Below, piece by piece: positions 15,586-23,733 of a DNA stretch of 25,080 nucleotides. Origin of the DNA: JAUXEH01 sp965602945. Its GTDB lineage: Bacteria > Acidobacteriota > Aminicenantia > Aminicenantales > Aminicenantaceae. Within the stretch, counting starts at the first letter, position 1. Each line of letters opens with the position of its first letter. The notes beneath the pieces are model-generated. The model was not told where the DNA came from and made no database searches. It worked only from the letters and a program-made list of their open reading frames with translations. The translations under genes were made by a program, and so were the position numbers. Location of the stretch: positions 1 through 25,080 of the forward strand of contig CBFDBC010000022.1 of assembly GCA_965602945.1 (NCBI GenBank), in the 5' to 3' direction.

Positions 15586-16900
15586 ATGAGGCCCCACTGC
15601 ATCGGTATCCGAAGAGAGGATAAAAATCCCTGGGAGAGGAGAGCGCCGCTCGTGCCCACCCATGTCCGGGAGCTCATCCGCCGGCAGGATCTGGCTGTAA
15701 GCGTGCAGCCTTCAGACATCCGTATATTCTCGGACCGGGAATATGCCCGGGAAGGGGCGGAGATTTCCGAAACACTGGCCGGCTGTAAGGTGGTCCTGGC
15801 CATCAAGGAGATACCGGAATCCATGATCGCCCCCGGTAAGGTCTATGCCTTTTTTTCGCATACCATAAAGGGGCAGGAATACAACCGGCCCATGCTCAGG
15901 CGCCTGCAAGAATCGGGCTGCACGTTGATCGACTATGAAAGGATCCGTGACGATGCTGGCCAGCGGCTTCTGTTCTTCGGGATCCAGGCCGGCCAGGCCG
16001 GCATGGTCGAGACACTGGCGGCTCTGGGGAAGCGTCTGACATGCCAGGGAACCGCATCCCCGTTCGCTGGCATCGAGCAGCCCTACCGATACGGCAGCCT
16101 GGTCGAGATAAGAGAGGTCATCCGGAAGGTCGGCTGGACAATTCACGAGCAGGGCCTGGAACCGGGATTGGTCCCGTTTGTGTGCGGTTTCCTGGGCTAC
16201 GGCCACACATCCCAGGGGGCGCAGGAGATCTTTGACCTGCTTCCGGTGGAAGAAATCCCCGCCCGGGACCTGATCCGGTTCGTCGAGGACGGAAATTTCT
16301 CCGCCCACAAGGTTTACAAGGTCGTGTTCAAGGAAGAACACCTGGTAGAACCGGTGGCTCAAGACGCGCTTTTTGACCTGCAGGACTATTATGACCGGCC
16401 TCAGGTTTACCGGCCGGTTTTTTCCCAGTATCTTACTCATCTGAACCTTCTGGCCAACTGCATCTATTGGGAAGAGCGCTACCCACGATTCGTCACCTCC
16501 GCTTCCGTCCGGGACCTGTTCTCCAGTGAAGCGGAGCCCCGGCTTCGAGTGATCGGAGATATCTCCTGTGACGTAGGCGGCTCGATCGAGTTCACTCACG
16601 AGGTCACGACACAGGACCGGCCGGTATTCATTTACGATCCACTCACGGATGACGTCCGGTACGGATGTTCGGGGAGGAATTGTGGTCATGTCCATAGACA
16701 ACCTTCCCTCCGAGATTCCCCTGGAGTCTTCGGCATATTTTTCAGAGGCCTTGAAGCGTTTCGTTCCTTCTCTGGCTCGAGCGGACTATGATACCGAGTT
16801 CGAACGCTGCAGCCTGCCCCCAGAGGTCCGTCGGGCCGTCATCCTATACCGCGGAGAGTTCACTCCCGACTACGCCTATATGCGGGAGTTCATAGGCTGA
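15586..16900 (+). CDS. Lysine-ketoglutarate reductase (saccharopine-forming), frame broken near 16650
   Basis: Resembles the N-terminal half of animal and plant bifunctional LKR/SDH, which condenses lysine and 2-oxoglutarate to saccharopine. The start IGIRREDKNPWERRAPL is the family hallmark, followed by an AlaDH/PNT-like N-domain and the nucleotide-binding region. The first frame matches as far as IYDPLTD (about 16650) and then turns into unrelated residues ending at 16791. The +1 frame continues the expected sequence (VRGGIVVMSIDNLPSEIP) to a stop at 16900. Skipping one base at about 16651 gives a smooth join and a protein of about 438 aa. This is a true frameshift mutation, an assembly error or, less likely, a programmed shift. 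The ATG at 15586 follows AAAGGA by 9 bases. It heads a likely operon with saccharopine dehydrogenase, 26 bases downstream. Confidence 0.85.
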
Positions 16901-16926
16901 GCGCTAGGACCTGAGGAGGTCATACC

Positions 16927-18252
16927 ATGGAGAAAAAAGTTCTGATCCTGGGAGCGGGGATGGTCGCTCCCCCTCTGGTGCGCTACCTCCTCGAGCAGCA
17001 TGGGACCCGGGTCACGGTCGCCGACGCGGATGGCGAAAAAGCCCGGGCTCTGGTGGCAGGGTCTCCCCGGGGAATGGCCCTGACCCTGGATTTTGAAGAT
17101 ACGGCCGGAGTAAAACAGGAGATCGGAAGGGCCCGGCTTGTGATCAGCCTGCTTCCTTTCACCTATCATCCTCACGTTGCGGAACTCTGCGTGCAAGCCC
17201 GGACGGACCTGATCACCGCTTCCTATACATCCCCTGAGATGCATGGGCTGAAAAAGGAGATCGATCGGGCTGGGATCCTGGTATTGAACGAGATCGGCCT
17301 GGACCCGGGAATCGACCACATGGAGGCCATGCGGGTTATCCAGGATGTCGAGGCGAGGGGAGGGCGGATCCGTTCGTTTCTTTCCTTCTGTGGGGGGCTG
17401 CCGGCGCCCGAGGCCAATACCAATCCGCTGGGATACAAGTTCTCCTGGAGTCCCATGGGAGTGCTGGCCGCCAGCCGGAGCCAGGGAAGCTACCTGGAGC
17501 ATGGGCGGGAAGTCTCGGTCCCGCCCGGGGATTTGTTCAAGGATCCACGGCCGTTTTCTCTGCACGGCATCGGCAGGCTCGAGGGATACCCCAACCGGGA
17601 TTCCCTCCCTTACATATCCTTGTACAATATTCCCTCCACGCGGACTCTTCTGCGGGGCACCTTCCGCTATCCGGGTTGGTGTGCTTTCATGCGGGCCGCG
17701 GGGCTCCTGGGACTGCTCGACGATCGGCACCGGACCAAACCGGGAGAAACCCACAGCGATCTCCTGACCCGGATATCCGGGAAGCCCTCATGTGGGGATG
17801 CGATGGAGTCTCTGAGCAGCCGTTTCGGCGCAGAGGAGTTTGTTCAGGCAGTGGAGGGATTTCGCTGGCTCGGCCTCCTGGAAGATACTCCCATCCCGAA
17901 CGATGCGGAGTCTGCCCTTCAGGTCCTGGCTGCCCGCATGCAGGCAAAGCTCCAGTACCGGGCAGGGGAGCGTGACATGGTCGTGCTGCAGCATCAATTC
18001 GAGGCGGAATATCCAGACGGAGGACGTGAAGGGATCGACTCCGTTCTGGTGGATTTCGGGATTCCCGGCGGCGATTCGGCTATGGCCCGGACTGTCGGCC
18101 TCCCGGTGGCTGTCGCCGCCAAACTGATCCTGGAAAAAAGGATCGTCCTTTCGGGGCTGCACATCCCCATCCTGCGTGAGATCTATCTTCCCATCCTGGA
18201 AGCACTCAAAACCTATAACATTGCTTTTCAAGAGGTCCGCAGCAAGCTATAA
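16927..18252 (+). CDS. Saccharopine dehydrogenase (glutamate-forming)
   Basis: Encodes 441 aa. An N-terminal Rossmann fold (VLILGAGMVAPPLVRYL, then the acidic VADADGEKA end of strand 2) binds NAD(P). LNEIGLDPGIDHM is the conserved core signature of the LYS9/AASS C-terminal enzyme, which splits saccharopine to glutamate and aminoadipate semialdehyde. GAGGAGGT lies 6 bases before the ATG. Directly downstream of the lysine-ketoglutarate reductase gene, it completes a two-gene version of the bifunctional eukaryotic enzyme and suggests lysine degradation; running the pathway towards lysine is possible in principle. No aminoadipate semialdehyde dehydrogenase is seen nearby. Confidence 0.93.
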   Translation: MEKKVLILGAGMVAPPLVRYLLEQHGTRVTVADADGEKARALVAGSPRGMALTLDFEDTAGVKQEIGRARLVISLLPFTYHPHVAELCVQARTDLITASYTSPEMHGLKKEIDRAGILVLNEIGLDPGIDHMEAMRVIQDVEARGGRIRSFLSFCGGLPAPEANTNPLGYKFSWSPMGVLAASRSQGSYLEHGREVSVPPGDLFKDPRPFSLHGIGRLEGYPNRDSLPYISLYNIPSTRTLLRGTFRYPGWCAFMRAAGLLGLLDDRHRTKPGETHSDLLTRISGKPSCGDAMESLSSRFGAEEFVQAVEGFRWLGLLEDTPIPNDAESALQVLAARMQAKLQYRAGERDMVVLQHQFEAEYPDGGREGIDSVLVDFGIPGGDSAMARTVGLPVAVAAKLILEKRIVLSGLHIPILREIYLPILEALKTYNIAFQEVRSKL

Positions 18253-18275
18253 TCAATGTGTCGAGGAGGGGATCC

Positions 18276-19082
18276 ATGTTAAGAGAACCCCATGTGGCTG
18301 GGTATTTTTACCCGAATCAGAAAGAGCCGCTCATCAAAGAACTCTCTCAGAAGATCGACCGGGCGAGCGAGAAAATCCCGGCTATCGCCGTGATCGCACC
18401 TCATGCAGGCTACATGTATTCCGGCAAAGTGGCAGGCGCTGTGTACTCCTCTGTGGAGATTCCGGACCGTGTGGTCCTGCTAGGACCGAGCCATCGTCCC
18501 ATGGCATCACGATTCGCCCTGATGCGGGAGGGGGCCTGGGCCACCCCGCTGGGCGAGGTCCCCATCGACTCGGAGTTGGCTGGACGGATCCTGGCAAATA
18601 CGTTGCTTTTGAGTGAGGACAGCGAAGCCCATAAGGGGGAGCACTCGCTCGAGGTCCAGATCCCGTTTCTGCAGTACCTGAATCCCGAGATCTCCATCGT
18701 CCCCATAAGCACTACGTACTTTGCTTCTCTTCCCGACCTGGAAGAGTTGGGGCATGCCGTCGCATCCGCCATCCGCAGCCTGGAGGAATCCGTATTGATC
18801 GTCGCCAGCACAGACATGAGTCATCAGGTACCGGAGGCCACAGCACGCGAGAAGGACTTCCTGGCCATTGACCGGATCCAGGCCCTGGATCCCAGGGGAA
18901 TGTATGAGGTGGTTCAGAGTGAAAAGATCAGCATGTGCGGATTTCAAGCCACGGCCGCCGCGTTGACCGCGGCAATCGACCTGGGTGCCGTACAGGCGGA
19001 ACTCATCGCCTACCGGACCTCGGGCGATGCCACGGGCGACTTCACCTCAGTCGTGGGGTATGCCGGTATCCGTGTGGCCTGA
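18276..19082 (+). CDS. MEMO-family (AmmeMemoRadiSam protein B) protein
   Basis: Encodes 268 aa from the ATG at 18276 with GAGGAGGG 5 bases upstream; an earlier in-frame ATG at 18258 overlaps that site and is rejected. Family hallmarks are VAGYFYP, APHAGYMYSG, LGPSHR, GEHSLEVQIPFLQ, STDMSH and the C-terminal CGFQATAAAL. The fold relates to extradiol dioxygenases and keeps metal-ligand-like His residues (APHAGY, GPSH, STDMSH). The usual AMMECR1 and radical SAM partners are absent here. It follows saccharopine dehydrogenase by 23 bases and is probably cotranscribed with it; the biochemical role is unknown. Confidence 0.9.
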   Translation: MLREPHVAGYFYPNQKEPLIKELSQKIDRASEKIPAIAVIAPHAGYMYSGKVAGAVYSSVEIPDRVVLLGPSHRPMASRFALMREGAWATPLGEVPIDSELAGRILANTLLLSEDSEAHKGEHSLEVQIPFLQYLNPEISIVPISTTYFASLPDLEELGHAVASAIRSLEESVLIVASTDMSHQVPEATAREKDFLAIDRIQALDPRGMYEVVQSEKISMCGFQATAAALTAAIDLGAVQAELIAYRTSGDATGDFTSVVGYAGIRVA

Positions 19083-19084
19083 GG

Positions 19085-19123
19085 GACGGACCGGAGCCTC
19101 CCCGGCAGCGGGGCCTTTCCGTC
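19085..19123 (+). terminator. Hairpin after the MEMO gene, possible terminator without U tract
   Basis: Outer arms GACGGA (19085-19090) and TCCGTC (19118-19123) pair exactly, as do inner arms CCCCG (19100-19104) and CGGGG (19109-19113) around GCAG. It starts 2 bases after the MEMO stop, but no T-run follows, so intrinsic termination is uncertain. Confidence 0.35.
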
Positions 19124-19169
19124 ACCCGTTTCCCAGAGGAAAAACGACTGGACAAGCGGCGATGGCGAG

Positions 19170-19198
19170 TTGAATATTTTGAGATTTAGTGCTATAAA
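19170..19198 (+). promoter_or_regulatory. Promoter of the hrcA-grpE-dnaK-dnaJ operon
   Basis: The sequence is TTGAAT, 17 bases, TATAAA, with TGC just before the -10 box. The expected start near 19205 leaves a leader of only about 12 bases, with the GGAG ribosome site (19205-19208) at its very 5' end. No CIRCE (TTAGCACTC-N9-GAGTGCTAA) is recognisable here. Confidence 0.6.
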
Positions 19199-19216
19199 GC
19201 TGGTGGAGTCGTACAG

Positions 19217-20257
19217 GTGAAAAATCCCGCTTTGCGAGAAAAAGACAGACAGATATTGTTCGTGATCGTTGAGAACTACCTCAAGGTCGGCAAACCCATA
19301 AGCTCCGGTCTGGTCGTTCGGAAAAGCGGGTTGGACATCTCCTCGGCCACGGTACGCAACATCATGGTAAAGCTGGAAAATAACGCCTACCTCAGGCAAC
19401 CGCATACCTCGGCAGGCAGAGTGCCCACGGACAGGGGGCTCAGGTTCTATGTCAATTATCTTTTCGAAGAAGCTCTCCTGGGTGAGCGGACCGTCCAATT
19501 CTCCTCAGAAAAGCTCGGGATCGGATCCACCGACATCGGCTCACTGTTAAACAAGACATCCCGCATCCTCTCAGAATACTCCGACAACATGGGCTTTGTG
19601 ATCTCTCCCCAGGTCTCCCGGCTCGATTTCCGCCACCTCCGCTTTATCAAGATCTCGGAGGAAAAAGTTCTGCTCCTGCTGGTCACCACCTCCGACATGG
19701 TCCTGAACGAGGTGCTCGAGACGCGCCATTACTTCACACAGGTCGAGCTGGATCGTGCCTCCCGCTACCTCAACGAAAATTTTCGGGGCAAAAACCTCGA
19801 ATTCGTGCGGGATTACCTGCTCAAGGAGATCCCTGAACATCGTCTGAGGGTGGAAGACACCATGCACAAGCTGACCAGCCTGCTGCGCGCTTATTTCGCG
19901 CTGGAGAGGGATGCGAACCAGATTTTCCTTCAGGGGACGTCTAAACTGCTGGGGAAAGCCGAGCTGTTCGATATGAACCGGCTCAAATCCCTTTTTCGCC
20001 GCTTCGAACAGAAGGCCAAGCTCACGAAGCTGCTTTCGGACTTCATCAGCCTGGATAGGGTCAAGGTTGTCATCGGCTCAGAGATGGACATCCCTGATAT
20101 CGCCGACTGCAGTCTCATCCTTTCCCATTACGGATACGATCATCAGGTTCTGGGCTCTCTTGGGATCATAGGGCCCAAGCGCATCCCTTACAAGAAGATA
20201 ATTCCTTTGGTTGACGGCATCGCGAAGCAGCTGAGTCATACCATCAGCTACAGGTAG
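19217..20257 (+). CDS. hrcA: Heat-inducible transcription repressor HrcA
   Basis: Encodes 346 aa from a GTG start, with GGAG 8 bases upstream. HrcA represses chaperone operons by binding CIRCE and is kept active by GroE in known systems. The N-terminal winged helix shows VENYLKVGKPISSGLV, the recognition-helix region SSATVRNIMVKLE and LRQPHTSAGRVPTDRGLRFYV, all strongly conserved in HrcA. The central GAF-like and C-terminal dimerisation regions are full length, with the typical ending GIIGPKRIPY. It is the first gene of the operon; grpE follows after 8 bases and its ribosome site overlaps the hrcA stop. Confidence 0.95.
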   Translation: MKNPALREKDRQILFVIVENYLKVGKPISSGLVVRKSGLDISSATVRNIMVKLENNAYLRQPHTSAGRVPTDRGLRFYVNYLFEEALLGERTVQFSSEKLGIGSTDIGSLLNKTSRILSEYSDNMGFVISPQVSRLDFRHLRFIKISEEKVLLLLVTTSDMVLNEVLETRHYFTQVELDRASRYLNENFRGKNLEFVRDYLLKEIPEHRLRVEDTMHKLTSLLRAYFALERDANQIFLQGTSKLLGKAELFDMNRLKSLFRRFEQKAKLTKLLSDFISLDRVKVVIGSEMDIPDIADCSLILSHYGYDHQVLGSLGIIGPKRIPYKKIIPLVDGIAKQLSHTISYR

Positions 20258-20265
20258 GAGGCTAT

Positions 20266-20904
20266 ATGACAAAGAAGATCGAGACGGAACAGGATATCCA
20301 GGCAGGCCAGGAGCAGGATGTCGAGATTGAATTCCTGTCGGGTCCCGCCAGGTCAGATAAGAAGAAAACTCAAGGCGCAAAAAATACGGCCGCAGACAAG
20401 GCGCTGAAGGCAAAGCTGAAGAAGCGGGATGAGGAGATCAAGAAGCTGAGAGAGGAAGCGGAAGACCTCAAGAACGATTTCCTCCGCCTGGCCGCAGAAA
20501 AAGACAACCTTCGCAAAAGGCTGGAGCGGGAAAAATCAGACTATTTCCAATTCGCGTTGAGCGATGTACTCAAAGAATTCCTGATGGTCCTGGACAACTT
20601 CGAGCGGGCGCTGGAGAGCGAACACCGGGAGGATCTTGACGGCTTGAGGGAAGGCATCGAGCTCATATACAAGCAGTACCAGGGCCTGCTCAAAAAGCAG
20701 GGTGTGCTGCCTATCGTTTGCGAGGACAAGGCTTTCGATCCGAGGATCCAACAGGCCTTCATGACCGAGGAATCCGAAGAGGTGGATGAGCCCACGGTCG
20801 GAGAAGAATTCCAGAAAGGCTACATGCACCACGAGCGGCTGCTGCGCCCCGCGCTGGTCAAGGTCTTGTTGCCCAAAAAGAATAAAGGAAAAGAGGAAGC
20901 ATGA
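20266..20904 (+). CDS. grpE: Nucleotide exchange factor GrpE
   Basis: Encodes 212 aa; GrpE releases ADP from DnaK. A charged, low-complexity N-terminus (1-45) leads into a long coiled-coil helix (about 46-90, rich in K, E, L and R), the conserved LDNFERALES region, and a C-terminal beta-wing segment with FDPRIQQAFM, GEEFQKGYMHHERLLRPALVKV. GGAGG lies 4 bases before the ATG. The stop overlaps the dnaK start by 4 bases (ATGA), indicating coupled translation. Confidence 0.95.
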   Translation: MTKKIETEQDIQAGQEQDVEIEFLSGPARSDKKKTQGAKNTAADKALKAKLKKRDEEIKKLREEAEDLKNDFLRLAAEKDNLRKRLEREKSDYFQFALSDVLKEFLMVLDNFERALESEHREDLDGLREGIELIYKQYQGLLKKQGVLPIVCEDKAFDPRIQQAFMTEESEEVDEPTVGEEFQKGYMHHERLLRPALVKVLLPKKNKGKEEA

Positions 20905-22487
20905 GCAATGTGATCGGAATCGATCTGGGAACCACATATTCCTGTGTCGCATATCTGGAAGGCGGAGAGCCCCGGGTTATCCCCAACATTGAGGGCCTTC
21001 CGACGACCCCGTCGGTGGTAAGCTTCACCCAGAGCGGGGAAGAGCTGGTCGGCAACCTGGCCCTCCGTCAGGCCATCACCAATCCGGCCAACACGGTGTC
21101 GGCGATCAAGCGGCTCCTGGGCAAGAAATATGACTCGCCTGAGGTTCAGGCGGTCATGAAGAAGATCCCATACACCCTGTCTGCGGCCAAGAACGGCGAT
21201 GTGATGGTTACCGTAGACGATCTGCCCATCACTCCCCAGGAGATCTCAGCCAAGATCCTCGCCTATCTTAAAAAATGTGCGGAAGCGTATTTTGGTGAAG
21301 CCGTCACCCAGGCCGTGATCACGGTACCGGCCCACTTCGACGATCACCAACGGCAGGCGACCAAAGACTCCGCTAGGATCGCGGGCCTCAGTGTCCTCAG
21401 GGTTATCAACGAGCCCACCGCGGCCAGCCTGGCGTATGGATTGGATAAGAAGATCAATCAGACCATCGCGGTGTACGACATCGGAGGAGGGACCTTCGAT
21501 ATCACATTGATGGAGATAAACGACGGCATCTTCCATGCCCTGGCCACCAACGGCAACACCTTCCTGGGCGGAGAGGATTTCGACAACCGTATCGTGGACT
21601 GGCTCATTGAGGACTTCAACCAGGAACACGGGGCCGATTTAGCGGAGGATAAGCTTGCGCTCCAGAGGATCAAGGAGGCGGCGGAAAAAGCCAAGCGGGA
21701 ACTTTCCTTCACCATCGAGAGCGAGATCAACCTTCCCTTCATCTGTTCTGATGAGGATGCCTCCAAACACATCCAGAAGATGCTGACGCGCAAGAAACTG
21801 GAGGAACTGACAGGCGACCTCGTAGACAAAACCTTCCCGTTTATCGAACAAGCCCTGACGGACGCCGGGATGGAACCGGACAAGATCGACGAGATCATCC
21901 TGGTTGGGGGGCAGTCTCGCATGCCTCTGATAAAGAAGAAGATAGCTGAGTATTTCAAGAAGGAGCCGGTCGAACATCTCAATCCCGACGAGATCGTGGC
22001 GATGGGAGCCTGCATTCAATCCTCCATCCTGCAGGGGGACATGACAGATCTCGTGGTCCTGCTGGATGTGACCCCTCTCTCGCTCGGCATCGAGACGGAA
22101 AACGGGAGATTCACCAAGATCATCGATAAGAACACCACGATCCCCACCAACAAATCCATGGCCTTCACCACCGTGGAGGCAAACCAGCGGAGGGTGCGCG
22201 TTCACGTGCTGCAGGGTGAGGACGATTTCGCTGAGCACAACATCTCGCTGGCGGTTTTCGACCTGGTGGGAGTCGCCCTGGCTCCTGCCGGCGTCCCGCA
22301 GATCGATGTCAGCTTCGAGATAGATGCCGATGGACTGGTCAGGGTTTCGGCCAGCGACACATCGACCGGAAGAACCCAGAATATCGAGGTCAAGCCTTCC
22401 TCGGGCTTGACTCCGGAAGAAGTCAACAAGATCATCAAAAGATCTGAAAGCCCCCGGGGAGAGGCTGATATCGATGAGCAAACGTGA
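20901..22487 (+). CDS. dnaK: Hsp70 chaperone DnaK, naturally short and lacking the C-terminal lid
   Basis: Encodes 528 aa, against about 610-640 for typical DnaK. The ATPase domain is complete: GIDLGTTYSCV, NEPTAASLAYG, YDIGGGTFDITL and ILVGGQSRMP. The interdomain linker VVLLDVTPLSLG (about 385-395) and the beta-sandwich substrate domain (to about 505) are also intact. The protein stops about 16 residues after SSGLTPEEV, the beginning of the helical subdomain, so the lid helices and acidic tail are missing. The end does not look like a frameshift, because dnaJ starts inside it (14-base overlap) with a ribosome site (GGGGAGAGG) within the dnaK coding sequence. A lidless DnaK should bind peptides with faster exchange. 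Whether a second, full-length DnaK exists elsewhere is unknown. Confidence 0.95.
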   Translation: MSNVIGIDLGTTYSCVAYLEGGEPRVIPNIEGLPTTPSVVSFTQSGEELVGNLALRQAITNPANTVSAIKRLLGKKYDSPEVQAVMKKIPYTLSAAKNGDVMVTVDDLPITPQEISAKILAYLKKCAEAYFGEAVTQAVITVPAHFDDHQRQATKDSARIAGLSVLRVINEPTAASLAYGLDKKINQTIAVYDIGGGTFDITLMEINDGIFHALATNGNTFLGGEDFDNRIVDWLIEDFNQEHGADLAEDKLALQRIKEAAEKAKRELSFTIESEINLPFICSDEDASKHIQKMLTRKKLEELTGDLVDKTFPFIEQALTDAGMEPDKIDEIILVGGQSRMPLIKKKIAEYFKKEPVEHLNPDEIVAMGACIQSSILQGDMTDLVVLLDVTPLSLGIETENGRFTKIIDKNTTIPTNKSMAFTTVEANQRRVRVHVLQGEDDFAEHNISLAVFDLVGVALAPAGVPQIDVSFEIDADGLVRVSASDTSTGRTQNIEVKPSSGLTPEEVNKIIKRSESPRGEADIDEQT

Positions 22488-23607
22488 TGCCTATGAAGTC
22501 CTGGGAGTTGCGCATGATGCCCCCCAGGAAGAGATCAAAAAAGCCTACCGTAAAATGGCTATGCAGTATCATCCGGACCGCAACCCCGGTGACTCCGTAG
22601 CAGAAGAAAATTTCAAGGAGGCGGCAGAAGCCTACAGCGTCCTGGCCGATCCGGAGAAACGGTCCACCTACGACCGGTTCGGCTATGACGGCCTGAGGGG
22701 TGAGGGGTTCGGGGGATTCTCGGGATTCAATTCCACCATCTTCGCCGATTTCGAAGACATCCTGGGGGATTTTTTTTCCTTTGGCCTTGGTGATCTCTTC
22801 GGGACCCGGTCCCGGAGGAGGCCCGGTGGGCCCGCCCAGGGAAGGGATCTGGTCCTGGAGATCGAGCTCACCCTGGAGGAGGCCGCTTCAGGAATGGAGA
22901 AAGAGATCAAGATCAACCGGTCCCGACGGTGCGCGGAGTGTCGCGGCACCGGAGTGAAGCCCGGCACCCAGAAATCCAGCTGCCAACAGTGCCAGGGGAG
23001 GGGGCAGGTCCGGTATCAGCAGGGTTTTTTCGCCGTCGCCAGGCCCTGCCCGCAGTGTGATGGTTCGGGACAGATCATAACCTCCCCTTGTGAAACCTGC
23101 CAGGGCCGAGGTAAACAGAGAGAGAAGAAAGGCCTCAAGGTCAACATCCCGGCCGGCGTGGACACCGGCATGAGGCTGCGGGTCGAGGGCGAGGGCGATG
23201 CAGGTGACCATGGAGGGCCATCGGGAGATCTTTATGTGGCCATACGGGTGAAGGCGCACAAATATTTTTCCCGGGAAAACGATCACCTCTACTGCCAGGC
23301 CAAGATCTCGTTTCCCCGGGCAGCCATCGGAACCCAGGTGGAGATTCCCACCTTTGAGGGCCGGGAGACGTTGACCATCCCCTCGGGAACTCAGCCCGGA
23401 GAGGTGTTGAAGCTCAAAGGGAAGGGTCTAAGGAACGTCAGCAATCATCGCAAAGGTGACCTGTTCGTCCGGATCGAGGTGGAGACGCCCCGCAATATGT
23501 CCAAGAAGCAGAAGCAGATCCTCCGTGCATTTGCCGAGTCGAGGGGTGAAGATCTGGATGAGGTCGAAAAAAGCGGCATCGGCAAGGTCAAGAACCTGTT
23601 TCACTGA
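22474..23607 (+). CDS. dnaJ: Co-chaperone DnaJ (Hsp40, class I)
   Basis: Encodes 377 aa with all class I parts: a J-domain (residues 1-70) with HPD in YHPDRN; a Gly/Phe-rich linker (about 75-115); a zinc domain with four CxxCxGxG repeats (CAECRGTG, CQQCQGRG, CPQCDGSG, CETCQGRG); and the C-terminal substrate-binding barrels. J-domain binding stimulates DnaK ATPase and delivers clients. It overlaps dnaK by 14 bases and ends the heat-shock operon. Confidence 0.96.
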   Translation: MSKRDAYEVLGVAHDAPQEEIKKAYRKMAMQYHPDRNPGDSVAEENFKEAAEAYSVLADPEKRSTYDRFGYDGLRGEGFGGFSGFNSTIFADFEDILGDFFSFGLGDLFGTRSRRRPGGPAQGRDLVLEIELTLEEAASGMEKEIKINRSRRCAECRGTGVKPGTQKSSCQQCQGRGQVRYQQGFFAVARPCPQCDGSGQIITSPCETCQGRGKQREKKGLKVNIPAGVDTGMRLRVEGEGDAGDHGGPSGDLYVAIRVKAHKYFSRENDHLYCQAKISFPRAAIGTQVEIPTFEGRETLTIPSGTQPGEVLKLKGKGLRNVSNHRKGDLFVRIEVETPRNMSKKQKQILRAFAESRGEDLDEVEKSGIGKVKNLFH

Positions 23608-23665
23608 CATGATCGCTGTGCGCCCAAAGAGAAATATCCTGATCCCGGTCGGCCCGGATGGAGGC

Positions 23666-23694
23666 TGGACAAACCGGGAAACACACGATATATT
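23666..23694 (+). promoter_or_regulatory. Sigma70-like promoter for the protein kinase gene
   Basis: The sequence is TGGACA, 17 bases, TATATT, in the 126-bp gap after dnaJ. The predicted start near 23701 lies about 33 bases before the kinase ATG, so the kinase can be expressed apart from the heat-shock operon. Confidence 0.5.
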
Positions 23695-23733
23695 GCAGCC
23701 TTGTAATCTTGACTCAATCCTGGAAATGAAAGC

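Noticed and set aside
15712..16701. A 329-codon frame antisense to lysine-ketoglutarate reductase
   Set aside because: The plus strand encodes a recognisable enzyme; the antisense protein has low-complexity, shadow-like composition.
19185..19216. A CIRCE element suggested by TTAGTGCTATAAAGC before hrcA
   Set aside because: Only part of one arm is vaguely similar and the GAGTGCTAA arm is absent.
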